From positions 62,001-126,000 of the forward strand of contig NZ_JAGSYG010000003.1 in assembly GCF_025685655.1 (NCBI RefSeq): a stretch of DNA of 64,000 nt, in the 5' to 3' direction. Both the position numbers and the translations under genes were made by a program. Shown in pieces: positions 40,495 through 48,355 of this stretch. How positions within the stretch are numbered: the first letter of the stretch is position 1; every line of letters begins with the position of its first letter. The DNA comes from Acidicapsa ligni. GTDB lineage: Bacteria; Acidobacteriota; Terriglobia; Terriglobales; Acidobacteriaceae. Below the pieces are notes generated by a model that was not told the DNA's origin, searched no databases, and saw only the letters and a list, made by a program, of their open reading frames with translations.

Positions 40495-40507
40495 CTCGTC
40501 ACCTCAG

Positions 40508-40942
40508 CTACTGGATTCCTTGCGCCTGTGTAATAAAGCCCTCGGCCATGCGACCAAGACCGCTGATGACCATCAGGGCAACGCCCGTGACACCCCAGCC
40601 CATATAGCCGCGACCAGACTTAAAATGCCACCCCGCGATGCCTAAGCAAGCTACAGCAATGACAGGTGCAATAACGTTGCACCCCCAATTGACTATGTTC
40701 AAAACCGTTCCCTCGACCGTTGTGGCTTGCTGGCCCTGCACGGCCTGCCCGAATTGAGGGGATGTTCCGAGGTTTTGAGCACTTGCTGCGAATGGGGCTG
40801 TGAGGGTTCCGAGGAGGATGAGCCCGAGTGCAAACATCAGAGCTGCGCGAACCCAGTTGCTCTCGGAGGGGCGATGAATGACGGATGTGGATGATTCACC
40901 AGTGACACGGTTGCGCCACCAGAAGGCAGGTGCTGTTTTCAT
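40508..40942 (-). CDS. TrbC/VirB2-like pilin protein
   Basis: A 144-residue protein with a long N-terminus, a signal-like hydrophobic segment ending at a likely cleavage site (LGTLTAPFAASAQ), and then two membrane helices separated by a short basic loop (NVIAPVIAVACLGIAGW, then GWGVTGVALMVISGLG). This is the build of VirB2/TrbC major pilins of type IV secretion systems. The start follows AGGAGAG by seven bases. It heads a short minus-strand operon separated by a terminator and about 860 bases from the VirB9/VirB10-like operon. A 14-bp box (41008-41021) upstream of it is shared with that operon. Confidence 0.7.
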   Translation of the reverse strand: MKTAPAFWWRNRVTGESSTSVIHRPSESNWVRAALMFALGLILLGTLTAPFAASAQNLGTSPQFGQAVQGQQATTVEGTVLNIVNWGCNVIAPVIAVACLGIAGWHFKSGRGYMGWGVTGVALMVISGLGRMAEGFITQAQGIQ

Positions 40943-41758
40943 ACGATTTCTCTCCTGGACCCGGCTGCTCGCGGCATCCGCGTCGAGAGAGAAAGTGAGG
41001 CTGAATCAAAACTCGGTCAAACCGCACCATTGACGATCTGCTCGATCTGGTGTGTTGAAGTAGCGGAGGAGAACTTCGCTTGAATCGATGTGTGCAACAA
41101 ATGGCTCTAGAACCCTTCAGTTGTTTCCGTTGTTCTCAAACCCAACGGGTTCGACGCCTCCATGCGCTCGCAGGATTCATAGCTATGAGGCCGATAAACA
41201 AAGGAGTTGCGCTGTTTCCGCACTTGCTTATGGTTAGTTCTTGGAGACGTCAATGCATCTATTGGGCAGTGACATAAAACCGTCGACGATGATGCAACGG
41301 CGGAATGGTGTATCGAGTTCGATCTTCGATTGAATTGAGTAGTGGACCATCCGCCCCGTCGTTTGTTCGAGAGTGCAGTGCCAAACCGATTCGGATATTG
41401 ATGCAAATGCGCAGTGACTTCTTTCGTTCGATCTTGGACCGCAACACGGGACGAACCAGAAACATGGATGTGTGACCTGCATATGCATTGCAATGCCGTC
41501 GATGGTGATTTGTCGGGACGTGCAGCGGAATGGGAATGCGGATCATTGTGCGAATAGGGTCCTGTCGTATCGCCGAGTCTGTCGGGATTGCAAGTTTCAC
41601 TTCTCTCACGTCTTCGGTGGTCCCAGCCACGACTTGGATCCTGAATATGGAACTGCATGGATTGGCGGCGGCCAGGCATCTCGATGTCGAAGTTGAGTGG
41701 AGGAGCATATCTCGGGAGAGATAGCTCCTTCGGCCGAGTCGTGAATGGAACAAGAAAA
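40943..41758. other. Region without recognisable gene between two type IV secretion-like operons
   Basis: About 815 bases. Several overlapping minus-strand frames (41107-41753) are open but are rich in Arg, His and Ser, show no domain pattern and overlap one another, so they are probably spurious. The region holds the promoter of the VirB2-like gene, including the shared AAAACTCGGTCAAA box. It could be a decayed gene: the missing T4SS components would be expected here. Confidence 0.45.
41008..41021 (-). promoter_or_regulatory. Shared 14-bp box AAAACTCGGTCAAA upstream of VirB2-like operon
   Basis: The identical 14-mer occurs at 45790-45803, upstream of the second T4SS-like operon, in the same orientation and at a similar distance (66 versus 41 bases before the start). 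Read on the minus strand it contains TTGACC, a possible -35 element. No strong -10 is visible 17 bases on. Confidence 0.55.
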
Positions 41759-41783
41759 TGCCCTGGCTTGTAGCGCCAGGGCA
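41759..41783 (-). terminator. Intrinsic terminator after VirB10-like gene
   Basis: On the minus strand TGCCCTGGC, loop GCTACAA, GCCAGGGCA, then TTTTCTT: a 9-bp GC-rich stem with a T-tract, beginning 22 bases after the VirB10-like stop. It ends the operon that starts at 45749. Confidence 0.8.
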
Positions 41784-41804
41784 GAGGTGAACAGCGTCGA
41801 TGAA

Positions 41805-43097
41805 CTATGGATTTAGCGTGGTCACCTTGTGCAGCGTCGGTTGGGTCGCTTCATGCTTGGTGAACACCACGTAGATCTTCGTGTCGGCGGGAACCGAGAC
41901 GACAATTTTGCTGTTGGCTGCCATGTTCATGATCTCTGAATCGCCAGCAGTCCCTATGTTTTCGGCCAGGCGTTCGCGAATCAAATCATCCTCGGAGAAG
42001 GCCGAGCTCGTGTTTGTCCCAAGAACCATCGCCAGGGTGGAACCGATGCCGGAGATGCTCCGCACCAAGAGGCTTTTGCCGGTGTCCTTTCCAGTTACGA
42101 CACCTTTAATGGGGCCGAGGTCCAGGCCTTTGCCAACCGCTTCGATCTTTTCTGTTCGGCCTCCATAGTCGACTTCATCGAACTTCACTCCCACGTCTCC
42201 ATAACGATCGACTTGTTGCATGTGGCCTGTGATCGTAGCTCCAGCCGGGATCACAACCTGATCTCCAAGGGCGTAGGTATATTCAACGACCGCGACAACC
42301 GGTGTCGGATCAGCGCTGGAAACCTGTTCTTGAAGCTTCGCGAGAATCCGAGAACCAGGAGAAACTTCAAGTAGCGGTGCATCGTCGTCATTCGAATTCA
42401 ATTTCGATGATCCCGCCTGACTCTTGGTCTCGCTCCGAACGAATACAAGCGAAGTCTCCTTCAATGCGTTTTGTTGCTGTTGGGTCTGTGCGGCACTCGG
42501 CTGCGCACTTTCCCCATAGGGCCGTGGTTCTTCCCATTTCTGTTGTGTGTCTGCGAATGATGGGACACTGCCGAGGGAAGCGTTGACTACAGGTTTAACC
42601 GGAGGCTGGCTCTGGCTTCTGTCGACGGTTGAAAAAGGGTTGGCGCCTACTTCGGAGCGCATGCGTTTGATGTCGTTTGGCGTAAGTTGTCCGTCCACAT
42701 CGCCGGCATCGGGTTTTCGCACCGTATCCATGAGCGGTGCCAGGCTGCCCTTCGGCTTGTTCATGTCCTTTTGTCGGTCCTGTGAAGAGACCCTTGGAGA
42801 CTCCGCTCCCTTTGATGGTGATCGCCCAATGACTGCGGTAATGACAAAAAAGAGCACAGCTGCGAGCAGGCCGCCTCCCAGCATGATCATTTTTTTTCGA
42901 TCCAAAGCAGGTTTGGTGTCTGGCTCGTCCTGTTTCGGAGTGTCCTGGTTCTCCTGACTCTCGACGTGATCTTCGATTGTTTCGTTCTCTGGCGGCTCGG
43001 GGGGCTTAGGACGCGGCGTTTCCGTTGATGGCTGCTCCACCCTTAGTTCGGGATTTTCAGAGATCTGCCTGCTTCCATTCACTTCGTTGATATTCAT
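41805..43097 (-). CDS. TrbI/VirB10-like type IV secretion channel protein
   Basis: A 430-residue protein with the VirB10/TrbI layout: a cytoplasmic acidic/proline-rich N-terminus, one membrane helix (IMLGGGLLAAVLFFVITAVIG, ~70-90), a variable Gln-rich linker and a C-terminal periplasmic domain (PGSRILAKLQEQVSS, then VIPAGATITGHMQQVDRYGD, then RSISGIGSTLAMVLG, then SVPADTKIYVVF). VirB10 spans both membranes and gates the T4SS core complex with VirB9. The VirB9-like gene is 11 bases upstream. It is the last gene of its operon. Confidence 0.8.
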   Translation of the reverse strand: MNINEVNGSRQISENPELRVEQPSTETPRPKPPEPPENETIEDHVESQENQDTPKQDEPDTKPALDRKKMIMLGGGLLAAVLFFVITAVIGRSPSKGAESPRVSSQDRQKDMNKPKGSLAPLMDTVRKPDAGDVDGQLTPNDIKRMRSEVGANPFSTVDRSQSQPPVKPVVNASLGSVPSFADTQQKWEEPRPYGESAQPSAAQTQQQQNALKETSLVFVRSETKSQAGSSKLNSNDDDAPLLEVSPGSRILAKLQEQVSSADPTPVVAVVEYTYALGDQVVIPAGATITGHMQQVDRYGDVGVKFDEVDYGGRTEKIEAVGKGLDLGPIKGVVTGKDTGKSLLVRSISGIGSTLAMVLGTNTSSAFSEDDLIRERLAENIGTAGDSEIMNMAANSKIVVSVPADTKIYVVFTKHEATQPTLHKVTTLNP

Positions 43098-43108
43098 GAC
43101 AATCCTTC

Positions 43109-44077
43109 CTAGTGGGCAATGGCCGCGATCGGCGGCGTGAAAGGCAAACGAATCAGGATCGGACGGTCGACCTGATCTGCCTGAGCAATCTGAAGAAATA
43201 GTTTTTCGTTCGATTCCTTGAACGAGGGGCGGTCAAAAACCACGACGCCGTCTGCTCGCTCGCCTGCGGCAAGCCTTGTCGCGCTCAGTCGATAATCCCG
43301 AATCTCCAACTGATCGGCGATGATCTCTTTACCTTCTTTCGCCTTTTTCTTCTTCTTGACCTGGTGTCCCGTGATCTGCACTTGAGGGGGAACGATCTCC
43401 ACCGCCTGATCGGAGCGATTCAAGATCGAGTAGGAGATGACGGTCTGGTTGTTCCATTGCCGCACGTCCCCCAGTGACGTCTCAATCTGTTGCCCGTTCC
43501 ATTTCATCCAGATCGGGTCGTTAATACGGAGTTGTTGCGCATACTCTTCATCGAGCGCAGAAGAGGATGGTGAGCCACCAAGCGAAGCGGTGCCCGGAGA
43601 CTGTGGTTGGGTAGTTGGCCGTCGAGGCGTGTCTTCGGACCGTGTGGACGGGAGAGTTTCGGATGCTGAGGAAACCACCAGACTCGGAGGTGGCCGATAT
43701 TCGAGCAAAAAATCAACTGGCTGTGTCGCGCTGTCGGAACTGCCGTTGCTGATGAGTTCGAGGGTTACGTGTTGACCGGATTTTGTTGTGATCTGGAGGT
43801 CTGATTGAGCGGGGTTCGCAGTGATGGGTTTGACGACTACGTAAAGTGGCTCACCCTCCTTGTGTTCAGCCGTGAAGAGGCGCGGACTGCCAAGAAAGAC
43901 GGACGTGACCTCCTCGGGCATGCGGATTGTCGACTCAAACTCAGGTCGAAGATGGAGAACTGTGACGTCGTAAGGGTTGATGACGACAGTGGTAATATGG
44001 GCTGCCACCACGGGTTCCGAGGCACTTAGCTGTAACGGAAAAAGAATTGCCAGTGGGATAATCCAGCGGAGTTTCAT
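43109..44077 (-). CDS. TrbG/VirB9-like type IV secretion protein
   Basis: A 322-residue protein with a signal peptide (MKLRWIIPLAILFPLQLSAS). It has the VirB9 N-terminal domain pattern (TVLHLRPEFESTIRMPEEVT, then FLGSPRLFTAEHKEGEPLYV, then SDLQITTKSGQHVTLEL), a proline/serine-rich linker and a C-terminal beta domain with the lysine patch QVKKKKKAKEGKE. VirB9 forms the outer-membrane core complex with VirB10 and VirB7; no VirB7-like lipoprotein gene was seen. The lytic transglycosylase gene is 7 bases upstream. Confidence 0.72.
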   Translation of the reverse strand: MKLRWIIPLAILFPLQLSASEPVVAAHITTVVINPYDVTVLHLRPEFESTIRMPEEVTSVFLGSPRLFTAEHKEGEPLYVVVKPITANPAQSDLQITTKSGQHVTLELISNGSSDSATQPVDFLLEYRPPPSLVVSSASETLPSTRSEDTPRRPTTQPQSPGTASLGGSPSSSALDEEYAQQLRINDPIWMKWNGQQIETSLGDVRQWNNQTVISYSILNRSDQAVEIVPPQVQITGHQVKKKKKAKEGKEIIADQLEIRDYRLSATRLAAGERADGVVVFDRPSFKESNEKLFLQIAQADQVDRPILIRLPFTPPIAAIAH

Positions 44078-44084
44078 CGTAGTC

Positions 44085-44558
44085 TTACCTCCTGGGCGGG
44101 TTCGCCGCCGCGAATTTGCGTATCAGATATCGCCTCCGAACGGCCTGGACATAAGCGACAACATCCGGATTGCGATAGTTCAATCGCTTTTGTCCTACCC
44201 AGTGATCGCCGGCGTAGTAGGCCGCAGCCACCAATCGCAGGTCGCCGTGAAACTCCCACATCAGCGTTGTCACATAACGGGTTCCAGCGGCGATATTCTG
44301 ATTGCCATCGAACGGTTGAAGTGCGCCGAAACGTCTTGCTGTCGCTGGCATGAGCTGCATCATGCCCATTGCGCCTTTGTTCGAGAGCGCATGAGGGTTC
44401 CATCCCGACTCAACATCGATCAGGGCAGCTATGAACTCCGGAGGAACTCCATAGTGCGTTGCATAGCGTTGAACGCAGCTTTCAGAGTAGGAAGGCACGC
44501 TTTGGGCTCGCGCGACGATCAGGTGCAGCGCAATGAACAAGGGGAGCAGGAGTTTCAT
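44085..44558 (-). CDS. Lytic transglycosylase, SLT family (VirB1-like)
   Basis: A 157-residue secreted muramidase-like enzyme with a signal peptide (LLLPLFIALHLIVARAQS), the catalytic Glu50 in ALIDVESGWNP, and the family motifs SNKGAMGMMQLMPATA and AAYYAGDHWV. It opens peptidoglycan, the VirB1 role in a T4SS. The start overlaps the MoxR gene stop (ATGA), indicating coupling. Confidence 0.9.
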   Translation of the reverse strand: MKLLLPLFIALHLIVARAQSVPSYSESCVQRYATHYGVPPEFIAALIDVESGWNPHALSNKGAMGMMQLMPATARRFGALQPFDGNQNIAAGTRYVTTLMWEFHGDLRLVAAAYYAGDHWVGQKRLNYRNPDVVAYVQAVRRRYLIRKFAAANPPRR

Positions 44559-45475
44559 GCTTCTACTCCTTCCTCAAGTCCCATCTGGTGGGCGTAGCGA
44601 GCCCCATCGTGAAGCAGGCTACTGAAGCCCTCACGAAGAAGCAGGTGACGGCGGTCCTTCTCCGTCTTGGCTAAGAAAGGCAGTAGAACATCGCGAAGTT
44701 CGGGCGTTACGCGATCGATACCCAGTAGTTGGAGGGCATTGGCGAAAATAATCATCTCGGATACGGATGGGGGTTTCTCGAGAGAGTAGTTACGAAAGGC
44801 CAGGGCAATGCCGGCCACCTGGTTGTGAAACTTTCCAGTTGCATCCGGAGTGCGGCTGGCGATGATCTCCGCCTCACGGTCCGGCGTCGGATGCTCTACG
44901 CGAATGTACAGACAGCGTCGCCGAATCGCGTCACTGAGCGGGCGCTCTTCATTACTGGTAATTACGGTGAACGGGATGCTTGTCGCATTTACTGTACCGA
45001 ACTCAGGGATCGAAAGTTGACGTTCAGCCAAGGGCTCGAGTAGAAGGGCTTCCGTGTCCTGAGGTACCTTGTCTAGCTCATCAATTAGCAGCACGCATGG
45101 CCGCTCGCATTCCAGTGCGCGCATGAGCGGACCGGGGCGGAAGAAATCACGCCCCTTCAGCGTCTTCACGACCTCCTGCCAACTCAGGCCCTGTTCCTTC
45201 GAGAACTCCATAAAGAGTCTTTGAAGACTCTCGTCGAATTCACCGATGGCCTGTTTGTCGGTGATGCCTTTGTAGCACTGCATCCGCACCATGTTTGTCT
45301 TTGCCGCTTTCGCGACAGAGGTAGCTAGCTGTGTTTTCCCCGATCCTGGCGGCCCCTCGAGGATCAGCGGCACTTGAAGCTTCGCCGCCAGGTAGACCAC
45401 TTGAATCATCACGGGATCGATGAAATAACCAGTGGCCGAGAGTCGAGTTTCGAGATCTTCCAGCGATTCAAACAT
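44555..45475 (-). CDS. MoxR-family AAA+ ATPase
   Basis: A 306-residue AAA+ ATPase with Walker A GPPGSGKT (~41-48), Walker B VLLIDELDK, sensor 1 (FTVITSNEERPLSDAIRRRC) and a C-terminal lid domain. MoxR proteins act as chaperones in protein or metal insertion, usually beside VWA-domain genes; none is present here. Instead it is locked into the T4SS-like operon by an 8-base overlap with the upstream membrane-protein gene and a 4-base overlap with the transglycosylase gene. It is the only ATPase in the set, where VirB4 and VirB11 would normally power assembly. Confidence 0.85.
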   Translation of the reverse strand: MFESLEDLETRLSATGYFIDPVMIQVVYLAAKLQVPLILEGPPGSGKTQLATSVAKAAKTNMVRMQCYKGITDKQAIGEFDESLQRLFMEFSKEQGLSWQEVVKTLKGRDFFRPGPLMRALECERPCVLLIDELDKVPQDTEALLLEPLAERQLSIPEFGTVNATSIPFTVITSNEERPLSDAIRRRCLYIRVEHPTPDREAEIIASRTPDATGKFHNQVAGIALAFRNYSLEKPPSVSEMIIFANALQLLGIDRVTPELRDVLLPFLAKTEKDRRHLLLREGFSSLLHDGARYAHQMGLEEGVEA

Positions 45476-45749
45476 GGCTGTCGCTCCTTGGTTCGGGGGC
45501 AGTCATTGCTGAGTTGAAGGCCAATCTCCTGTCTCGTTCCCGTAGGGTCTGGCGAAGGTCATAGCCCACATGGAGCCATAACACGGCCGCACTTGCTACC
45601 CACAGGCATAGAAGCCCAAGTAGGGCGGCCCGGGCTAATAGGTCTTGCGCGAAAGCCTGCCAGATCACGCCGCAGTAGTAGTCGCCTGCTGAGAGATCGA
45701 CGATTGTGAGCAATACTGCGATTGCTAGCCGGTTTGTCCGCCTTCTCAT
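45468..45749 (-). CDS. Small two-helix membrane protein, first gene of the T4SS-like operon
   Basis: A 93-residue protein started at the ATG at 45749, four bases after a strong GAGGAGG; the longer frame to 45791 is rejected. Two hydrophobic segments (LAIAVLLTIVDLSAG and AALLGLLCLWVASAAVLWL) flank a short loop, and the C-terminus is charged. No family recognised; size and location suggest a VirB3-like or accessory membrane component. It overlaps the MoxR gene by 8 bases. Confidence 0.6.
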   Translation of the reverse strand: MRRRTNRLAIAVLLTIVDLSAGDYYCGVIWQAFAQDLLARAALLGLLCLWVASAAVLWLHVGYDLRQTLRERDRRLAFNSAMTAPEPRSDSHV

Positions 45750-46137
45750 ATTTCCTCCTCGGAATGCGGAGCAAGGATGGGGCGATTCCAAAACTCGGTC
45801 AAATCTGCGGAGTCGGAGCTTTACGCAAGGTGCAAATCAGGTAGCTGCAAAGGCTCCGAAAGGGCTTTCGGACGTCTGTGCCTCCATTGGGCGATCCGTT
45901 CCTGGAGGTAGATACACTCGTGACCTTGGTCCGCTGATGAGTGAGGATGATCGCCCAAGGCTTTTGCCCAAGTGGACAACTAGAGAAAACCGCATCCAAA
46001 GCGGCTGAGGGCAAAAACTCCAGAGGCCCGACCGGGAACCCAACCCGTTCTCCGTTAGATTGGACATGAGGATGGCTGGCCCCGGGGGTCAATCGCAATC
46101 CGAATTGTGGAGACGAAGTTGAAGATCTGGAGTGACG
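45750..46137. other. Upstream region of the T4SS-like operon
   Basis: 388 bases containing the promoter of the operon and the second copy of the shared 14-bp box at 45790-45803. No protein-like frame and no other structure was recognised. Confidence 0.4.
45790..45803 (-). promoter_or_regulatory. Shared 14-bp box AAAACTCGGTCAAA upstream of VirB9/VirB10-like operon
   Basis: Identical to 41008-41021, 41 bases upstream of the first gene. The minus-strand reading TTTGACCGAGTTTT contains a possible -35 element. Its presence before both operons suggests common control. Confidence 0.55.
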
Positions 46138-46401
46138 CTAGGCCTGGAGCCGCTGATAAACCCGCTGAGCCACTCGCGCTGGAATTCTTATCGAGGTGTA
46201 ACGCCTCTTCCTTCTGGTTTCCGGGCGGTCAATCTTGATGATGCCGGGCTCGGTGTCGAAGAGCCGTCTGATCGTTCGGTCGCTGAAACCCCAGAGGTTC
46301 GACAGTTCGAGAACGGTATAGTGCCTTTCAAGGACACCGTTGCTTTCTAACGGAACCTTGGCCCTTGGGAAGGGATTGCTTTGTCCTTGGTGGATTTCCA
46401 T
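46138..46401 (-). CDS. Small helix-turn-helix protein, excisionase/AlpA-like
   Basis: An 87-residue DNA-binding protein started at the ATG at 46401, with GAGG seven bases before it. The C-terminal part is a MerR/Xis-like HTH (YTVLELSNLWGFSDRTIRRL, then GIIKIDRPETRRKRRYTSIRI). Proteins of this size next to an integrase often act as recombination directionality factors or as regulators of the mobile element. It lies 372 bases from the integrase gene, on the same strand. Confidence 0.7.
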   Translation of the reverse strand: MEIHQGQSNPFPRAKVPLESNGVLERHYTVLELSNLWGFSDRTIRRLFDTEPGIIKIDRPETRRKRRYTSIRIPARVAQRVYQRLQA

Positions 46402-46773
46402 GGTCACCTCGAAGCTTTATGCGAAAGTCGGGTTGAGATGGGCCAACGGCCCACCTTTGCACAACATGTACTTCAGTTCTGCGTCTCGAGCAAGAAATCG
46501 CGAGCCGTGTTCGATCGTGAGGTGGGTGGCTAGGAGAAATTTCGCTGGTGAGGCCGGCTCGAGGGAACTGACGCGTGTGCTCCAACAGGCACCAACGGAA
46601 AACCCATAGCGTCCATGACATTGAAAAGACGGAGACGCAGTCGTTCCTCATCTCACCGAGGCTGTCGACCGAAATCGAGGATTCGAAGGCAAGATTGGAG
46701 CGCTATCGACAACATTAAAAAGTTTATTTAGATTTCTGCGTCTACAGAGATGATTTAGAAAGGGAAATACTTA
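46402..46773. other. Gap between integrase and HTH gene
   Basis: 372 bases. No coding frame, hairpin terminator or RNA gene recognised. The stretch near 46710-46760 is AT-rich compared with its surroundings. Confidence 0.35.
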
Positions 46774-48087
46774 TCAATTGATGGATGTGGAAGCCAGAGG
46801 CGCCGCATTGCCTCGCAGTGGGATGGGTTGGACATTCGTGAAAATCGCGCCCATCTTTTGCATCGCCTCGATCGCTTCGTCCTGAAGTTGCTGCTTGCGG
46901 GCATGAGTCCATTTCGCGTAGTAGCGCTCAGTAGTTGCCACGGATTCGTGAGTGAGTAGCTTGCTGACCTTCGCAAGCTCCATTCCCGCCAGGAGCATCT
47001 CCACGGCAAAGGTGTCGCGGAGCATGTGGGAGCGAAACTCTAAGGGATCGCCATCTTCATCCTTGAAGTCCAGATAATCGTTGAGTTTATCTATTTTCCG
47101 CACCCACTTATTGGTATTGACGAGAGGCGAGCACCTACGAGACCAGAACCAATAATCGGGATGTTCTTCAGGACGGAGGGGCAGGGCATTCAAGGTGTCG
47201 ACGACATGATCCGGCAATACGAATTCAACGATAGATTCCATCGGCTTCCGGTTCATCTTCTTGCGGATCACAGCACGCAGTCGATTGCCAGTGAGCGCTG
47301 ACTTGGGGCAGTAGAGCACATCCCCGACGCGCAGTCCCGTCCAGCGTTGAACGAGGAAGATCGCCCGGAGCCACTGGCCGACTCTTCCCGACTTATTACG
47401 TGCCTGCTCATCGAACTTGTAGGTTGCGGCAAGCAGTTGAACAAATTGATCCGGCGTCAGCGGCCACGTCTGGCTATCGTTTGGCGTGATTGGCCTAAGC
47501 AACAACGTCGGGTTGCGAATGGTGTACTCCATTGCTGTGGCCCAGTAGAAAAAGGACTTGAGTCGGATCACGAGGGTGGCCTGGGTGGTTAGGGCTAAGC
47601 GATTATCTTCAAGTTCTGCATTGGGCGCCCAGGAAGCACGCCATGCGTCCAGCTGTGCAGGCGTCGCATCGCTCACGTGAATGACCCCTGTGGCATCGGC
47701 CCAGCGCAGAATGCGTGCGGCTGTCGAGCGATAAGCGGCGATCGATGTGTCCGCAGGTCCTTTCATGCCGTCAAGCCAAAGCTTCAAGGCAGCTTTCATG
47801 GTCGTGAGCAGGGGTTTCCGCATATCAGCAATCTTCTTAAGTTCGATCTTTACGGGATCGCGCTTGTCGCGTTCCTGCGCAGCGACACGCTCGGCCTGCT
47901 CCCAGGAGCGGGTTTTCGCCGAGACATAGGAGGTCTTTCCGTGCTCACGGATGTAGAGGGACTTCCGGCACTGGCAGCGCTTCCACTGCGGGTCATGCCG
48001 CTTCGGACAGTCACCGGAGTGCCGGGTGAAGACTGTTATAGTGAACGATGAGATCGGTCCAATCGAGTTCATATTAGTCGCGGTCAT
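46774..48087 (-). CDS. Tyrosine recombinase (integrase) of a mobile element
   Basis: About 437 residues from the ATG at 48087; an in-frame TTG at 48123 would add 12. Numbered from that TTG, the catalytic set is Arg265 (TGLRVGDVL), His366 and Arg369 (SHMLRDTFAVEML), His392 (LLTHESVATTERYYAKW) and the nucleophile Tyr402. An N-terminal Cys cluster (CPKRHDPQWKRCQC) resembles the zinc-ribbon found in some acidobacterial integrases, followed by a SAM-like core-binding domain (residues ~105-200). It lies next to the carA promoter and transcribes away from it. It is probably responsible for insertion of some or all of the accessory DNA to its left. Confidence 0.88.
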   Translation of the reverse strand: MTATNMNSIGPISSFTITVFTRHSGDCPKRHDPQWKRCQCRKSLYIREHGKTSYVSAKTRSWEQAERVAAQERDKRDPVKIELKKIADMRKPLLTTMKAALKLWLDGMKGPADTSIAAYRSTAARILRWADATGVIHVSDATPAQLDAWRASWAPNAELEDNRLALTTQATLVIRLKSFFYWATAMEYTIRNPTLLLRPITPNDSQTWPLTPDQFVQLLAATYKFDEQARNKSGRVGQWLRAIFLVQRWTGLRVGDVLYCPKSALTGNRLRAVIRKKMNRKPMESIVEFVLPDHVVDTLNALPLRPEEHPDYWFWSRRCSPLVNTNKWVRKIDKLNDYLDFKDEDGDPLEFRSHMLRDTFAVEMLLAGMELAKVSKLLTHESVATTERYYAKWTHARKQQLQDEAIEAMQKMGAIFTNVQPIPLRGNAAPLASTSIN

Positions 48088-48184
48088 TATTGGGGCGAAG
48101 CTCTTTTCCTGCAAGTTCCGCAATTGTTAAGCACTTGCAACTGCCAAATCTGTCAAACTGTTGATAATGAAGAAGATGGCGGAC

Positions 48185-48197
48185 TTCTGATAGAATC
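48185..48197 (+). repeat. Direct repeat TTCTGATAGAATC, copy 1 (candidate attachment or duplicated promoter site)
   Basis: Exact 13-bp match to 48317-48329. Both copies are preceded by a TGATAA block and followed by a similar ATT[AG]A, so about 18 bp are nearly identical. It lies 98 bases upstream of the integrase start, where an att site is expected. Each copy also forms an extended -10 (TGATAGAAT) pointing towards carA. Confidence 0.5.
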
Positions 48198-48316
48198 TAT
48201 TAAGTTCTTCGAAGTCACCATCCCCGGTGATAGCCAGCGTGTTTAACCTTCAGCAAATCTTCAGCAAAGAAGTTTTGCCAAATGCCAAGCTACTGATAAC
48301 GCAGTGGATATCGATT

Positions 48317-48329
48317 TTCTGATAGAATC
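48317..48329 (+). promoter_or_regulatory. Direct repeat copy 2 and probable extended -10 promoter of carA
   Basis: TTCTGATAGAATC contains TGnTAGAAT, an extended -10 element, 27 bases before the carA start codon. No good -35 is present, as is common for extended -10 promoters. It repeats the sequence at 48185-48197. Confidence 0.5.
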
Positions 48330-48355
48330 GATTGAATCCACTCCAGGGAGACGCG

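Noticed and set aside
41107..41753. Overlapping minus-strand frames of 164 and 190 residues in the T4SS gap
   Set aside because: Composition is Arg/His/Ser-rich with no hydrophobic core pattern, and neither shows a recognisable motif.
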